From Pantoea eucrina (GTDB lineage Bacteria; Pseudomonadota; Gammaproteobacteria; Enterobacterales; Enterobacteriaceae), in the NCBI RefSeq assembly GCF_001691555.1, contig NZ_MAYN01000007.1, positions 62,001-126,000 of the forward strand: DNA of 64,000 bases, written 5' to 3'. Below the pieces are notes generated by a model that was not told the origin of the DNA, did not search any database, and saw nothing but the letters and a program-made list of their open reading frames with translations. A program made the translations under genes and the position numbers. How positions within the stretch are numbered: the stretch's first letter is position 1; every line of letters starts with the position of its first letter. Shown piece by piece: positions 39,247 through 48,196 of this stretch.

Positions 39247-40110
39247 ATGAAACAACTCGATCGGGCAGAGATTTCTGCCAGTACGCTCTATATCGTTCCT
39301 ACCCCGATCGGTAACCTGGGTGATATCACACAGCGTGCGCTGACGGTGCTGGCGGGCGTCGATCTCGTTGCAGCGGAAGATACACGTCATACCGGGCTGT
39401 TGCTACAACATTTCGCCATCAATGCGCGGCTGTTCGCACTTCACGATCATAACGAACAGCAGAAAGCTGACGTGCTGCTGGCGAAGCTGCAGGAGGGGCA
39501 GAGTATAGCTCTGGTTTCCGATGCCGGCACGCCGTTGATCAACGATCCTGGCTATCATCTGGTGCGTCGCTGCCGCGAAGCGGGCGTACGCGTTGTGCCG
39601 CTGCCCGGCGCCTGTGCGGCCATTGCCGCATTAAGCGCAGCGGGATTACCCTCCGATCGCTTCTGTTATGAAGGATTCCTGCCTGCGAAAAGCAAAGGAC
39701 GCTGTGATGCACTGCGTGCGCTGAGTGAAGAGCCGCGTACGCTGGTGTTTTATGAGTCAACGCATCGCCTGCTGGATACGCTGCAGGATATGGAAACGGT
39801 ATGGGGCGCGGCGCGCTATGTGGTGCTGGCGCGCGAGCTGACCAAAACCTGGGAGTCACTGTATGGCGCGCCGGTGGGAGAGCTGCTCGCCTGGGTGCGG
39901 GAAGATGAGAACCGGCGCAAGGGCGAGATGGTGCTGATTGTCGAGGGGCATAAGGCTGACGAGGAGGCGCTGCCAGCTGAGGCGCTACGGACGCTGGCGC
40001 TGCTGCAGGCAGAGCTGCCGCTGAAGAAAGCTGCCGCGCTGACCGCTGAAATTCACGGCGTGAAAAAAAATGCGCTGTATAAATATGCGCTGGCGCAGCA
40101 AGAGGAGTGA
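39247..40110 (+). CDS. rsmI: 16S rRNA (cytidine(1402)-2'-O)-methyltransferase RsmI
   Basis: 287-residue SAM-dependent methyltransferase of the tetrapyrrole-methylase fold. Conserved blocks are [60 protein letters not shown] and FYESTHRL. It modifies C1402 in the decoding centre with RsmH. It faces away from lpoA and is followed 30 bases later by rnpB. Confidence 0.97.
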   Translation: MKQLDRAEISASTLYIVPTPIGNLGDITQRALTVLAGVDLVAAEDTRHTGLLLQHFAINARLFALHDHNEQQKADVLLAKLQEGQSIALVSDAGTPLINDPGYHLVRRCREAGVRVVPLPGACAAIAALSAAGLPSDRFCYEGFLPAKSKGRCDALRALSEEPRTLVFYESTHRLLDTLQDMETVWGAARYVVLARELTKTWESLYGAPVGELLAWVREDENRRKGEMVLIVEGHKADEEALPAEALRTLALLQAELPLKKAAALTAEIHGVKKNALYKYALAQQEE

Positions 40111-40143
40111 CAAATGCGTCCAGATCGCCTATTATCCTGCGCC

Positions 40144-40521
<378 letters not shown>

Positions 40522-40528
40522 TTCAAAT

Positions 40529-40560
40529 GAAAAGCCCCGCTTCGGCGGGGCTTTTTGTTT
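40529..40560 (+). terminator. rnpB terminator
   Basis: AAAGCCCCGC, tetraloop TTCG, GCGGGGCTTTTTGTTT (ending 40560): a textbook intrinsic terminator. Confidence 0.95.
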
Positions 40561-40603
40561 TCTGAGCCGCGAGTGCAGGTATCTGCGTTGCTCTCTGCGG
40601 CCA

Positions 40604-40659
40604 GGGACGCATGAATGCGTCCCCTACGGTTAATTACAGGGGCGCCATTAATGGCGCCC
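40604..40659. repeat. Palindrome pair after rnpB
   Basis: A type B palindrome GGGACGCATGAATGCGTCCC (40604-40623) carries a compensated A:T change in the stem. It is followed by a perfect type A palindrome GGGCGCCATTAATGGCGCCC (40640-40659), spaced by CCTACGGTTAATTACAG-like linker. Same family as the arrays at 5.6 and 28.7 kb. Confidence 0.88.
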
Positions 40660-40672
40660 GTTTTGCACGCGA

Positions 40673-41647
40673 TTAACCGCGGCCATGCGGTTCATCCCAG
40701 TCAAATGCCGGACCGAGTGAAATCACGCCGTTTGGGTTAATGGTTTTATGGCTGCAGTAATAGTGATGACGGATCTGCGGCAGGTTCACCGTCTCTGCAA
40801 TACCGGGCATCTGGTAAATATCGCGCAGAAAGCCATTCAGATTGCGATAGTCACTTATACGGTGTCTGTCGCACTTGAAGTGCGTGACGTAAACCGGATC
40901 AAAGCGCACCAGCGTTGTCCACAGGCGCAGATCGGCTTCAGTCAGGCGATCGCCGGTCAGATAGCGATGCTGTCCCAGAATCTGCTCCAGCCGCGCCAGC
41001 GAATGAAACAGAGCGGTAACGGCTTCATCGTAAGCGGCCTGAGAGGTAGCAAAACCGCTCTTATAGACGCCATTATTGACCGTATCGTAGATCCAGCCGT
41101 TGAGTTCGTCGATCTTATCGCGCAGATCGGCAGGATAGTAGTCGCCGGCCCGCGCGCCCTGTGCATCAAATGCGCTGTTAAGCATGCGGATAATGTCGGC
41201 TGACTCATTGCTGACAATGGTATGCTGCTGCTTATCCCACAGCACCGGCACGGTAACACGACCGCTGTAGTGCGGGTCGGCATGAAGATAGAGCTGGTAG
41301 AGAAACTCATGCTGATACAGCGTGTCGCCGGTGGCATCCGGGAAGCTGTCATCAAACGTCCAGCCATTTTCCAGCATCAGCGGATGAACCACTGAAACCG
41401 ATATCATCTCTTCCAGCCCTTTAAGCTTACGCATCAGCAGCGTGCGATGCGCCCACGGGCAGGCAAGTGAAACGTACAGGTGGTAGCGATCGCGCTCTGC
41501 CGCAAAGCCAGGCTTACCGTCAGGGCCGGCGCTGCCATCGGGCGTGATCCAGTTACGCCACGCTGATTCTGACCGTTTGAAACGGCCTCCGGTTGATGTT
41601 GTATCGTACCAGGTGTCGTGCCAGACACCCTCAATCAGCTGTCCCAT
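40673..41647 (-). CDS. yqjG: Glutathionyl-hydroquinone reductase YqjG
   Basis: 324-residue Xi-class glutathione transferase (E. coli 328) that removes glutathione from glutathionyl-hydroquinones (EC 1.8.5.7). The catalytic Cys63 lies in LACPWAHRTLL. The class blocks NESADIIRMLNSAFD, GVYKSGFATSQ and LWTTLVRFDPVYVTHFKCD are present. Cytoplasmic. It is separated from yqjF by a hairpin terminator, so it is probably transcribed on its own or by read-through. Confidence 0.97.
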   Translation of the reverse strand: MGQLIEGVWHDTWYDTTSTGGRFKRSESAWRNWITPDGSAGPDGKPGFAAERDRYHLYVSLACPWAHRTLLMRKLKGLEEMISVSVVHPLMLENGWTFDDSFPDATGDTLYQHEFLYQLYLHADPHYSGRVTVPVLWDKQQHTIVSNESADIIRMLNSAFDAQGARAGDYYPADLRDKIDELNGWIYDTVNNGVYKSGFATSQAAYDEAVTALFHSLARLEQILGQHRYLTGDRLTEADLRLWTTLVRFDPVYVTHFKCDRHRISDYRNLNGFLRDIYQMPGIAETVNLPQIRHHYYCSHKTINPNGVISLGPAFDWDEPHGRG

Positions 41648-41658
41648 ATGCCCTCCAT

Positions 41659-41692
41659 AGAAAAAAGGGGCGAGGATGATCCTCTGCCCCTG
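41659..41692 (-). terminator. Terminator after yqjF
   Basis: AGGGGC-GAGGAT-GA-TCCTCT-GCCCCT (41666-41691); read on the minus strand, the hairpin is followed by six T. It lies between yqjF and yqjG. Confidence 0.75.
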
Positions 41693-41726
41693 TATTCAGT
41701 ATATCTGCTGTAAGCGACCTGCGCGC

Positions 41727-42140
41727 TTAACGGGCGGCGGCCGGTGCCATGCGCTGGCGGATCAGGCGGTCAATACTCCAGGCACCCGGTCCCACCAGAC
41801 CCAGAACCAGGAAACCACCGGCAATGCTGAGGTTTTTCATAAACATCAGCTGGTTCACGCCTTCTGCAAAGTTGCTGTGAAACAGAAACGCGGTCAGCAG
41901 CGTAAAGCCTGCGGTAAACAGTGCGGTAAAGCGCGTCAGGAAACCAAACAGAATGGCCAGGCCGCCGCCCAGTTCCAGCAGGATCACCAGCGGCAGCATA
42001 AAGCCCGGCACGCCCATTGCCTGCATATACTGCTCGGTGCCGGCATAAGCGGTAATTTTGCCCCAGCCGGCCGTAATAAACAGAATAGTCATCAGTACAC
42101 GCGCGGCTAACAGTCCTGCATCTTCGAATTTTTTCATCAT
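41727..42140 (-). CDS. yqjF: DoxX-family membrane protein YqjF
   Basis: 137-residue quinol-oxidase-like (DoxX) inner-membrane protein with four helices. Blocks FITAGWGKITAYAGTEQYM, GVPGFMLPLVILLELGGGLAILFGFLTR and FHSNFAEGVNQLMFMKNL match E. coli YqjF. Two adjacent ATG codons at 42140 and 42137; E. coli starts at the second. In E. coli yqjF is activated by YhaJ in response to nitrotoluene breakdown products. Biochemical role unknown. Confidence 0.95.
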   Translation of the reverse strand: MMKKFEDAGLLAARVLMTILFITAGWGKITAYAGTEQYMQAMGVPGFMLPLVILLELGGGLAILFGFLTRFTALFTAGFTLLTAFLFHSNFAEGVNQLMFMKNLSIAGGFLVLGLVGPGAWSIDRLIRQRMAPAAAR

Positions 42141-42300
42141 CTACTCCAGCGTAATTTTGTGGCAGGCTGAAAACCTGTCCGTTAATTTCCCGCTGCAACG
42201 CAGATAAACGTTCACCGGGCTGATGGAGAGAGATAATAATCGCGGTGCGAAAGGGTTGTAAGCAAGATAAACTGTCGAAGTTGTTCAGGAATTCTGACGA

Positions 42301-42333
42301 AAAAAAACCGGACCTGCTGGTCCGGTTTTTTAT
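42301..42333 (-). terminator. Terminator of the yqjC/D/E/K group
   Basis: AACCGGACC (42306-42314), loop TGCT, GGTCCGGTT (42319-42327), flanked by A- and T-runs. It lies just downstream of yqjK on the minus strand. Confidence 0.92.
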
Positions 42334-42340
42334 AGAGCGG

Positions 42341-42628
42341 TTAGCGCCCTGGCATGGATGACTTGATCATACGCCAGGTGCTCCACAGGCCGAAGCCGCG
42401 TTTAGCGATGCGCAGCAGCCGGTTAGGGCTGCGCACTGACCAGATAGCTAGCGCGCTGCTGCCTATTGCCAGATAGCGACGACAGCTCACCAGCGTCAGC
42501 CAGCCGCGATCGTAACGGGCTGTATTTTCCAGCCAGTCACGTCCCGCTGCGCTCAAATCGAGACGCTGCTGCTGAACCGTATTAAGGAGTTCATGAATGC
42601 GGGCTTCGCGTTCATGGCGACTGCTCAT
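42341..42628 (-). CDS. yqjK: YqjK-like protein
   Basis: 95 residues; basic and helical, beginning MSSRHEREARIHELLNTVQQQRLDL, with one weak hydrophobic segment (YLAIGSSALAIWSV, about 50-63). It belongs to the YqjK family of unknown function. Its start overlaps the yqjE stop by four bases (ATGA), so it is the last gene of yqjD-yqjE-yqjK. Confidence 0.9.
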   Translation of the reverse strand: MSSRHEREARIHELLNTVQQQRLDLSAAGRDWLENTARYDRGWLTLVSCRRYLAIGSSALAIWSVRSPNRLLRIAKRGFGLWSTWRMIKSSMPGR

Positions 42629-43023
42629 GAGCGGTCCTCCTCCAGTAATTTACGATCGGAATCAAGCTCTTTACGGGTATGGCGCAGCAGCGTCGACTGA
42701 CGCGATTTGCGCAGCGTCCACAAGCCAAAAATCAGCGCAAGCACAAACAGTACGCCTGTGGTCACTCCGATTGCCATCAGCCGGTATTGCGCGTCGACCG
42801 CCCAGATGATCAGAACCATCAGGCTCATCAGCCCAAATGCCGTAAACAGCATGGTCAGGCCAATCATGATCAGCATCTGGATCAGATTGGCTTTCTCTTC
42901 TTCCAGCTCAACAACGGCCAGCCGGACACGCGTCTCGACCATACTGACCAGCGTAGTCACCACGCGCTGACCGATGTTAAAGACCCCTTTGCCCGGGCCG
43001 TGGCTTTGCTGAGAATCGTTCAT
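42625..43023 (-). CDS. yqjE: YqjE, phage-holin-superfamily membrane protein
   Basis: 132 residues with two adjacent membrane helices (about 48-70 and 75-98; IMIGLTMLFTAFGLMSLMVLIIW and LMAIGVTTGVLFVLALIFG). These are flanked by an amphipathic N-terminus and a charged C-terminus, as in the Phage_holin_3_6/DUF1469 family. It lies between yqjD and yqjK. E. coli YqjD and YqjE associate with ribosomes or membrane in stationary phase; the mechanism is unclear. Confidence 0.92.
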   Translation of the reverse strand: MNDSQQSHGPGKGVFNIGQRVVTTLVSMVETRVRLAVVELEEEKANLIQMLIMIGLTMLFTAFGLMSLMVLIIWAVDAQYRLMAIGVTTGVLFVLALIFGLWTLRKSRQSTLLRHTRKELDSDRKLLEEDRS

Positions 43024-43024
43024 A

Positions 43025-43330
43025 TCAACGACGCGAAATCAGAATGCCAATCAGCACGCCCACGGCTGCGCCAACGCCAACGCCGTGCCACGGATTTTCA
43101 CGCACATAGTCTTCCGCTTTCTCTGCGGCTTCGCGCGTGGTTTTGGCGATACGCTCACCGGAGTCGCCCAGACGCTCACGTGAGCTTTCCAGTGCGCCGC
43201 GCGCTTTATGACGCAGGCGATCCAGTTCACTGCGTGATTTGTCTGTTGAGCTGCTTAATACTTCTTCCAGGGTGTCGGCCAGATTTTTCAGCTCAGCGCG
43301 CAGATGTTCAGATGTGGTGTCTTTAGCCAT
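43025..43330 (-). CDS. yqjD: YqjD, ElaB/YqjD family ribosome-associated membrane protein
   Basis: 101-residue DUF883 protein. Long charged helix (about 1-78, with RAELKNLADTLEEVLSSSTD) and one C-terminal membrane anchor (GVGVGAAVGVLIGILISRR). In E. coli it tethers stationary-phase ribosomes to the inner membrane under RpoS control. First gene of the yqjDEK string; yqjE follows one base on. Confidence 0.95.
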   Translation of the reverse strand: MAKDTTSEHLRAELKNLADTLEEVLSSSTDKSRSELDRLRHKARGALESSRERLGDSGERIAKTTREAAEKAEDYVRENPWHGVGVGAAVGVLIGILISRR

Positions 43331-43365
43331 GAGAGTTCTCCATTACTTTAATTATTTACGTCCGA

Positions 43366-43737
43366 TTAGTAAGGCTCTGCAGCAAGCTTTTTCAGCTCCT
43401 GCCTTGCCTCATCCAGCTTGCGTTCACGTTTTTCAATTTTGTCTTTGTCGTCCCTGTCGGCACGCGCTTTCTGCAGTTCCTGTTCGCGCTCGGCTACCTT
43501 GTTCTGCTGCGACTTCAGACGCTCTGAGTGCGCTGACTTCAGCTGCCGGTCGCTGCAGCTGGCGCGAACTTCTGTCAGCGCACGCTCCAGGCCGTTGACC
43601 CGGCGCTGATTATCGTGCGCTTTTGCCATGGCAATCTCATGCCGGATATCGCGCTCTTTTTGCTGACACAGAGACTCTGCCGCCAGCAGAGAGCCAGAGC
43701 AGGAGACAAGCATGGCGCCCAGAAGAAGTTGTTTCAT
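43366..43737 (-). CDS. yqjC: YqjC, DUF1090 periplasmic protein
   Basis: ATG 43737 gives 123 residues (E. coli 122) with a signal peptide (MKQLLLGAMLVSCSGSLLA-A). The frame is open up to 43842 but the extra residues are unconserved. The mature part is a long charged coiled coil with Cys in SLCQQKERDI and RASCSDRQ, typical of DUF1090. Function unknown. Confidence 0.93.
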   Translation of the reverse strand: MKQLLLGAMLVSCSGSLLAAESLCQQKERDIRHEIAMAKAHDNQRRVNGLERALTEVRASCSDRQLKSAHSERLKSQQNKVAEREQELQKARADRDDKDKIEKRERKLDEARQELKKLAAEPY

Positions 43738-43871
43738 CACGTTCGCACCTTCCCTTGTTGATGAACCGTCGCCTGCCAGACAGGAGCGTATCCCGGCGTT
43801 ACGTCGGCTTGTGCTACCGTTAAGCATAGTCAGCCAGGGCAAAAATTCAAAAAAGACGGAGAGATAGCAGA

Positions 43872-43906
43872 GAAAAAGTATCGTCTGACGGCAGGTCAGA
43901 CGATCG
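43872..43906 (-). terminator. Terminator of yqjA-mzrA
   Basis: ATCGTCTGAC (43880-43889), loop GGCAG, GTCAGACGAT (43895-43904). Perfect 10-bp stem, followed on the minus strand by ACTTTTTC. Confidence 0.85.
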
Positions 43907-43908
43907 GA

Positions 43909-44277
43909 TTAACTGTAGGTCGGAGGATTGGTATCGTGCGGCTGCTGTGAGGCCTGCGGATCTGCAGCCACAACAAAGCCTTGTGGTAATAAACGGCGTA
44001 ATACTTTCTGCGCTGCCAGGCTCTGTTCTTCATCTTCAAAGTGGATTACCAGCGCATCTCCTGCTGGCGTGATACTTTTAATGCGCACGCCCTGGGCGGA
44101 TAGCTGCTGATAAAGATAAAAGCCATCCGGCAGGTTGGTCCCGCTATGGGCCACGCGAATTTGTACCACGGTTTCATGCTGCCAGAGTAGCGGAGCCGCA
44201 CCTGCCGCGAGCAGCAGCAGTATGCCGCCGCACAGCCACGGCAGCAGTGGTCGGGTAAAGAGACGTCCTGTTTTCAT
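43909..44277 (-). CDS. mzrA: MzrA, EnvZ/OmpR modulator
   Basis: 122 residues (E. coli 127). One N-terminal membrane helix ([23 protein letters not shown]) and a small periplasmic domain with [24 protein letters not shown]. coli MzrA contacts EnvZ and links CpxAR to EnvZ-OmpR. Its ATG overlaps the yqjA stop (TAATG), so the pair is translationally coupled, as in E. coli. Confidence 0.94.
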   Translation of the reverse strand: MKTGRLFTRPLLPWLCGGILLLLAAGAAPLLWQHETVVQIRVAHSGTNLPDGFYLYQQLSAQGVRIKSITPAGDALVIHFEDEEQSLAAQKVLRRLLPQGFVVAADPQASQQPHDTNPPTYS

Positions 44278-44951
44278 TACTGCGCTTTCCCGTTTTGTCC
44301 TGCCTGACGCTTACGCCACAGCACCACCAGCGAGCCGATCAGGCCAATGACCAGCAGCGCCAGCGGCAGCATCATCAGAAAAAACATCAGCTCATCTTCG
44401 TAACGGCGAAACAGCGGCGTTTTGCCCAGTGCAAAGCCGAGGACGGTTAGAATCAGCACCCACAGGAAGCCACTCATCCAGTTAAAGAACTGAAAGCGCG
44501 CATTACTCAGGCCAGATAATCCGGCAATCGTGGGCAGCAGCGTTCGCACAAACGCGATAAAGCGCCCAATCAGCAGGGCAGAGAGACCGTGACGATGGAA
44601 CAGGCTGTGGGCGCGCTGATGATATTGTGCCGGCAGGTGTGACAGCCATTTTTGTACGGTTGGGGTGTTTCCCAGCCATCGTCCCTGGATATAACTTACC
44701 CAGCAGCCGAGGCTGGCACCTGTGGTCAGAACCAGCAGCGTCAGGGGGAAAGTCATTGTGCCTTTGGCAATCAGCACGCCGACAAGGATCAGCAGACTAT
44801 CACCGGGCAGGAAGGCGGCAGGGAGCAAGCCATTTTCAAGGAACAGAATCATGAACAGCAGGCCATAGATTGCCCACACCAGAGTGGGGTCAGAGAGCAT
44901 CTCATAATCCTGCTGCCACAGGGCATGCAGCAGTGCTTTCAAAATATCCAT
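44277..44951 (-). CDS. yqjA: DedA-family membrane protein YqjA
   Basis: ATG 44951 gives 224 residues (E. coli 220). DedA signature [18 protein letters not shown] and the second conserved region [20 protein letters not shown] with its arginines are intact. Multiple membrane helices. DedA proteins are proton-dependent and implicated in lipid-carrier recycling; YqjA supports growth at alkaline pH and cell division with YghB. Promoter upstream in the 44.95-45.5 kb gap. Confidence 0.95.
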   Translation of the reverse strand: MDILKALLHALWQQDYEMLSDPTLVWAIYGLLFMILFLENGLLPAAFLPGDSLLILVGVLIAKGTMTFPLTLLVLTTGASLGCWVSYIQGRWLGNTPTVQKWLSHLPAQYHQRAHSLFHRHGLSALLIGRFIAFVRTLLPTIAGLSGLSNARFQFFNWMSGFLWVLILTVLGFALGKTPLFRRYEDELMFFLMMLPLALLVIGLIGSLVVLWRKRQAGQNGKAQ

Positions 44952-45506
44952 CAATCTTTCCCGAACATCATTGTTAAACGAGCCCATCAGGGGCTAAAGC
45001 GCAGGCAGAGGTGAGTTATACATTTTGGGTATGCCACCTGAGCAGAGGTCCGTATCCATGCGGCTATAAGTGTTAAATCAGCGACTTTTGGATGGCCTTG
45101 TCGCAAAAGGTAAAAAAAGGGCGATAACTGTAACAAATACTTCCCAATTCAGACAGTGCAATATATCCGTTGTAGTGGAGTTTTACCCTTTGCAGCCAGG
45201 AGTAAAAGGAGCTTTACACGAGCTGACACTATTGCAGATTATCTGACCTCGCCTGCTGGTTCAGAACAGGCAGATAGGGTCATTTTTACGTTGTTCGGCC
45301 TGATTAACCGGTTTCCGGCAAACAAGTTGCAATTACAGGCAGAGGCCGCGTTATGTATGTCACCGCTGCACCGCCACCGCTTAGTATTTTCCAGATATGG
45401 CAACATTGCCAGTTTACGGCGGCAGTTTGTTGGGTGCGGCAGAAGTGAGTGAAGGCAACACGAGGGCGGAAAGCGTGCGGCGCACATCGTGCGCCGCAGA
45501 GGAGAG
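44952..45506. other. Gene-free region between yqjA and sstT
   Basis: About 555 bases. E. coli has the exu/uxa hexuronate genes between these markers; none is here. It should contain the yqjA promoter. A GTAAAAGGAGCTTTAC inverted repeat occurs near 45200, and GCAAAAGGTAAA at about 45102 loosely recalls a CpxR half-site. Open frames in this stretch resemble nothing known. Confidence 0.5.
45474..45500 (-). terminator. Hairpin after sstT
   Basis: TGCGGCGCAC (45476-45485), loop ATC, GTGCGCCGCA (45489-45498). The stem is perfect. On the minus strand only CGCTTTCC follows, so termination efficiency is uncertain. Confidence 0.6.
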
Positions 45507-46742
45507 TCAGGTCGCGGTGCCAGGCTGACGTTCCGCTTCTGCCTGGCAGACAGCCGCAGTAAACAGAATATCGGTTGAAGAGTTAAGGGCCGTTTCCGCT
45601 GAGTCCTGCAGGACGCCGATAATAAATCCAACCGCCACAACCTGCATTGCCAGGTCGTTAGGGATGCCGAACATATTACAGGCCACGGGGATCAACAGCA
45701 GCGACCCACCCGCTACGCCGGAGGCGCCGCAGGCGCACAGCGTGGCGACCAGGCTCAGCAGAATGGCTGTCGGGACATCGACATCGATACCGAGCGTATG
45801 TACTGCAGCCAGAGTCAGAACGGTAATGGTAATGGACGCCCCCGCCATACTGATAGTTGCACCCAGCGGAATGGACACGGAGTAAGTGTCTTCATCAAGG
45901 TTAAGCCGTTTTGCCAGCGCCATGTTAACCGGGATATTGGCGGCTGAACTGCGGGTAAAGAAAGCCGTCACGCCGCTTTCGCGGATGCAGGTAAACACCA
46001 GTGGATAGGGATTACGCCGGATTTTCTGATACACCAGCAGCGGATTTACGATCAGCGCCATAAACAGCATGCAGCCAATCAGCAGGACCAGTAGGCTGCC
46101 ATATTCCCATAGTGCGCCAAAGCCGGTTGAGGCCAGAATAGAGGCAACAAGGCCGAAGATACCCAGTGGTGCGCAGCGGATCACACAGCGCACAACCCAG
46201 GTTGCCGCGTGTGAAGCGTCATTTAAGAAATCTTTGGTACCCGGACTGGCGTGACGGAACGCCAGGCCAAGACCCAGCGCCCAGACCAGTATGCCGATGT
46301 AGTTCGCGTTCATCAGCGCATCAAACGGATTAGCCACCATGCTCATCAGAAGGCCATGCAGCACCTCAGTGATACCGGAAGGTGGCGTAATGGTGGTATC
46401 GCCGGCCACGAGTGACAGCGTCTGCGGAAAAAGGTGGCTGAAAATCACCGCGACCATCGCGGCAAACAGGGTGCTGAGCAGATAAAGCATAATGATGGGA
46501 CGGATATTGGTTTTCTGTCCCTGCTGATGGTTCGCAATGGACGCGATAACCAGCACCAGAACCAGCAGCGGCGCGACGGCTTTCAGTGCCCGGACAAAGA
46601 GTTCACCCAGCAGGCCGGCGGCTAACGCGGCATCGCGGGACAGCCACGCCAGCGCCACGCCGGCCACCAGGCCTATCATGATTTGTTTGACCAGGCTGCC
46701 TTTAAACAGCACGCCTGCCACTCTGGAAAGGTTATTTTGCAT
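45507..46742 (-). CDS. sstT: Serine/threonine:Na+ symporter SstT
   Basis: 411-residue inner-membrane transporter of the dicarboxylate/amino acid:cation symporter family (E. coli 414). Hallmarks are the re-entrant loop [24 protein letters not shown], the [29 protein letters not shown] segment and [23 protein letters not shown]. It imports serine and threonine with sodium. Neighbour of alx, as in E. coli. Confidence 0.97.
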   Translation of the reverse strand: MQNNLSRVAGVLFKGSLVKQIMIGLVAGVALAWLSRDAALAAGLLGELFVRALKAVAPLLVLVLVIASIANHQQGQKTNIRPIIMLYLLSTLFAAMVAVIFSHLFPQTLSLVAGDTTITPPSGITEVLHGLLMSMVANPFDALMNANYIGILVWALGLGLAFRHASPGTKDFLNDASHAATWVVRCVIRCAPLGIFGLVASILASTGFGALWEYGSLLVLLIGCMLFMALIVNPLLVYQKIRRNPYPLVFTCIRESGVTAFFTRSSAANIPVNMALAKRLNLDEDTYSVSIPLGATISMAGASITITVLTLAAVHTLGIDVDVPTAILLSLVATLCACGASGVAGGSLLLIPVACNMFGIPNDLAMQVVAVGFIIGVLQDSAETALNSSTDILFTAAVCQAEAERQPGTAT

Positions 46743-46937
46743 ATCGTGATCTTTTACTATCGGTCATGAGTGTGGTGCGCGTTTATTCCGCGCCAGAGGG
46801 TTTGCCGGGCGGAGTATAAGGAAAAGTGCTGGTGAGAAAAGCGATAATTCCGGCTTTGCGTGCGGGATCGATTTTTTAATCTGCTAAACAGAAGAAGTGT
46901 GACAGGGATAAAAAAGGGAAAGTTACACTGCGGCAAA

Positions 46938-46968
46938 ATAAAGCAGGGGCGATTTACGCCCCTGCAGA
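46938..46968 (-). terminator. Terminator after alx
   Basis: GCAGGGGC (46943-46950), loop GATTTAC, GCCCCTGC (46958-46965); on the minus strand it is followed by TTTATTTTG. Confidence 0.88.
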
Positions 46969-46971
46969 AGA

Positions 46972-47940
46972 TTATGGTGAGATCCGCCGGCGGTCATTTC
47001 GACGGTTAACCCAGGCATTAATCAGCAGCGTTCCCCCGAGAATAACGCCCACCACGCTGAGTGAGACAGCGACCGGAATGTGATAAAACTCGACGATCAG
47101 CATCTTAATACCGATAAACACCAGTACCACGGCCAGACCATATTTCAGCATAGAGAAGCGCTCCGCCACGTTTGACAGCAGGAAATACATGGCGCGCAGG
47201 CCCAGGATGGCAAACAGGTTAGAGGTCAGCACAATAAAGGGATCGGTGGTCACCGCAAAAATAGCCGGAATACTGTCAACAGCAAAAATCACATCGCTAA
47301 GCTCGACCATGATCAGAACCAGCAGCAGCGGGGTGGCAAACAGTACCCCGTTACGGCGAATAAAAAACTTCTCACCCTCCAGCGAATCGGTCATGCGCAG
47401 ATGCTGACGCAGCCAGCGTACCACCGGTTTATCACCTACAGCCGTGTCATCCTCACGTGCAAGCGCCATCTTAATGCCGGTGAACAGCAGAAAGGCACCA
47501 AAAATATAGAGGATCCAGCTGAACTGCATGACCAGCCAGCTGCCGGCGAAAATCATGATGGTACGCAAGACAATAGCGCCCAGTACGCCGTAGATCAGTA
47601 CGCGCCGCTGCAGCTGGGGCGGTATAGCAAAGTAGCTGAACAGCATCAGCCAGACAAAGACGTTATCCACCGCCAGCGCTTTTTCCAGTACGTACCCGGT
47701 CAGAAAAGCGAGCGTCTGCGTAGTGGCGACCTCGCGGCCGGCGTGCGTATCGAGATACCACCAGAAAGCGGCAGCAAACAGCAGTGAAACGGACACCCAG
47801 ATCAGTGACCAGATAGCCGCCTGTCTGAACGACATGGTTTGTGCGCCGCGCCGGCCCTGCAGCAGCAGATCGATCGCCAGCATAATCAGCACAACAACGG
47901 TAAAACTGCCCCAGAGTAACGGTGTGCCTATCGATTGCAT
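46972..47940 (-). CDS. alx: Alx, TerC-family manganese exporter
   Basis: ATG 47940 ([13 protein letters not shown]) gives 322 residues (E. coli 321). Eight to nine membrane helices; TerC signature [19 protein letters not shown] with acidic Asp, and [42 protein letters not shown]. In E. coli Alx is induced at high pH and by Mn2+ and lowers cytoplasmic Mn2+. The frame runs open into the riboswitch upstream, which is leader RNA, not protein. Confidence 0.97.
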   Translation of the reverse strand: MQSIGTPLLWGSFTVVVLIMLAIDLLLQGRRGAQTMSFRQAAIWSLIWVSVSLLFAAAFWWYLDTHAGREVATTQTLAFLTGYVLEKALAVDNVFVWLMLFSYFAIPPQLQRRVLIYGVLGAIVLRTIMIFAGSWLVMQFSWILYIFGAFLLFTGIKMALAREDDTAVGDKPVVRWLRQHLRMTDSLEGEKFFIRRNGVLFATPLLLVLIMVELSDVIFAVDSIPAIFAVTTDPFIVLTSNLFAILGLRAMYFLLSNVAERFSMLKYGLAVVLVFIGIKMLIVEFYHIPVAVSLSVVGVILGGTLLINAWVNRRNDRRRISP

Positions 47941-48080
47941 AATGGTGTCCTGTGCGAAAGTTAAAAAAAACGGCTCCGTCAGAAGACGTAAGCCGCTTTC
48001 ATTACGCTGCAAGCGCACCTCGCCTTCCGGCAAGGTCTCACTTACAACACAGAATCACTTCCGGGTTGCCTGACGACCGG
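47941..48080 (-). promoter_or_regulatory. yybP-ykoY (PRE) Mn2+/pH-responsive riboswitch in the alx leader
   Basis: The leader of E. coli alx contains the pH-responsive element of the yybP-ykoY class, which binds Mn2+. On the minus strand the same elements appear here: GTTGTAAGTGAGACCTTGCC, the stem-loop ACCTTGCC-GGAA-GGCGAGGT (48017-48036), TAATGAAAGCGGCTTACG, and the expression-platform hairpin CGGCT...AGCCG followed by eight T. The wording is almost that of E. coli as I remember it. The upstream limit is approximate. Confidence 0.85.
47963..47995 (-). terminator. Intrinsic terminator of the alx riboswitch
   Basis: On the minus strand CGGCTTACG pairs with CGGAGCCG, followed by TTTTTTTT, ahead of the alx ATG. 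It forms the expression platform of the leader. Confidence 0.75.
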
Positions 48081-48196
48081 ATGCGCTACACATCGTAATG
48101 ACGATCAATCAGCTGACAAGTTACTCCCCTTTGCTTAGGAAAAAATAGCGCAGCCGCAGGACGATGCAATGCACGACCAGACATATTTAGCAATAT

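Noticed and set aside
45156..45640. Open frames in the yqjA-sstT gap on both strands
   Set aside because: One overlaps sstT antisense; neither shows domain content or a ribosome site.
47941..48033. 31-codon N-terminal extension of alx
   Set aside because: This sequence is the riboswitch leader, and E. coli Alx starts at the equivalent of 47940.
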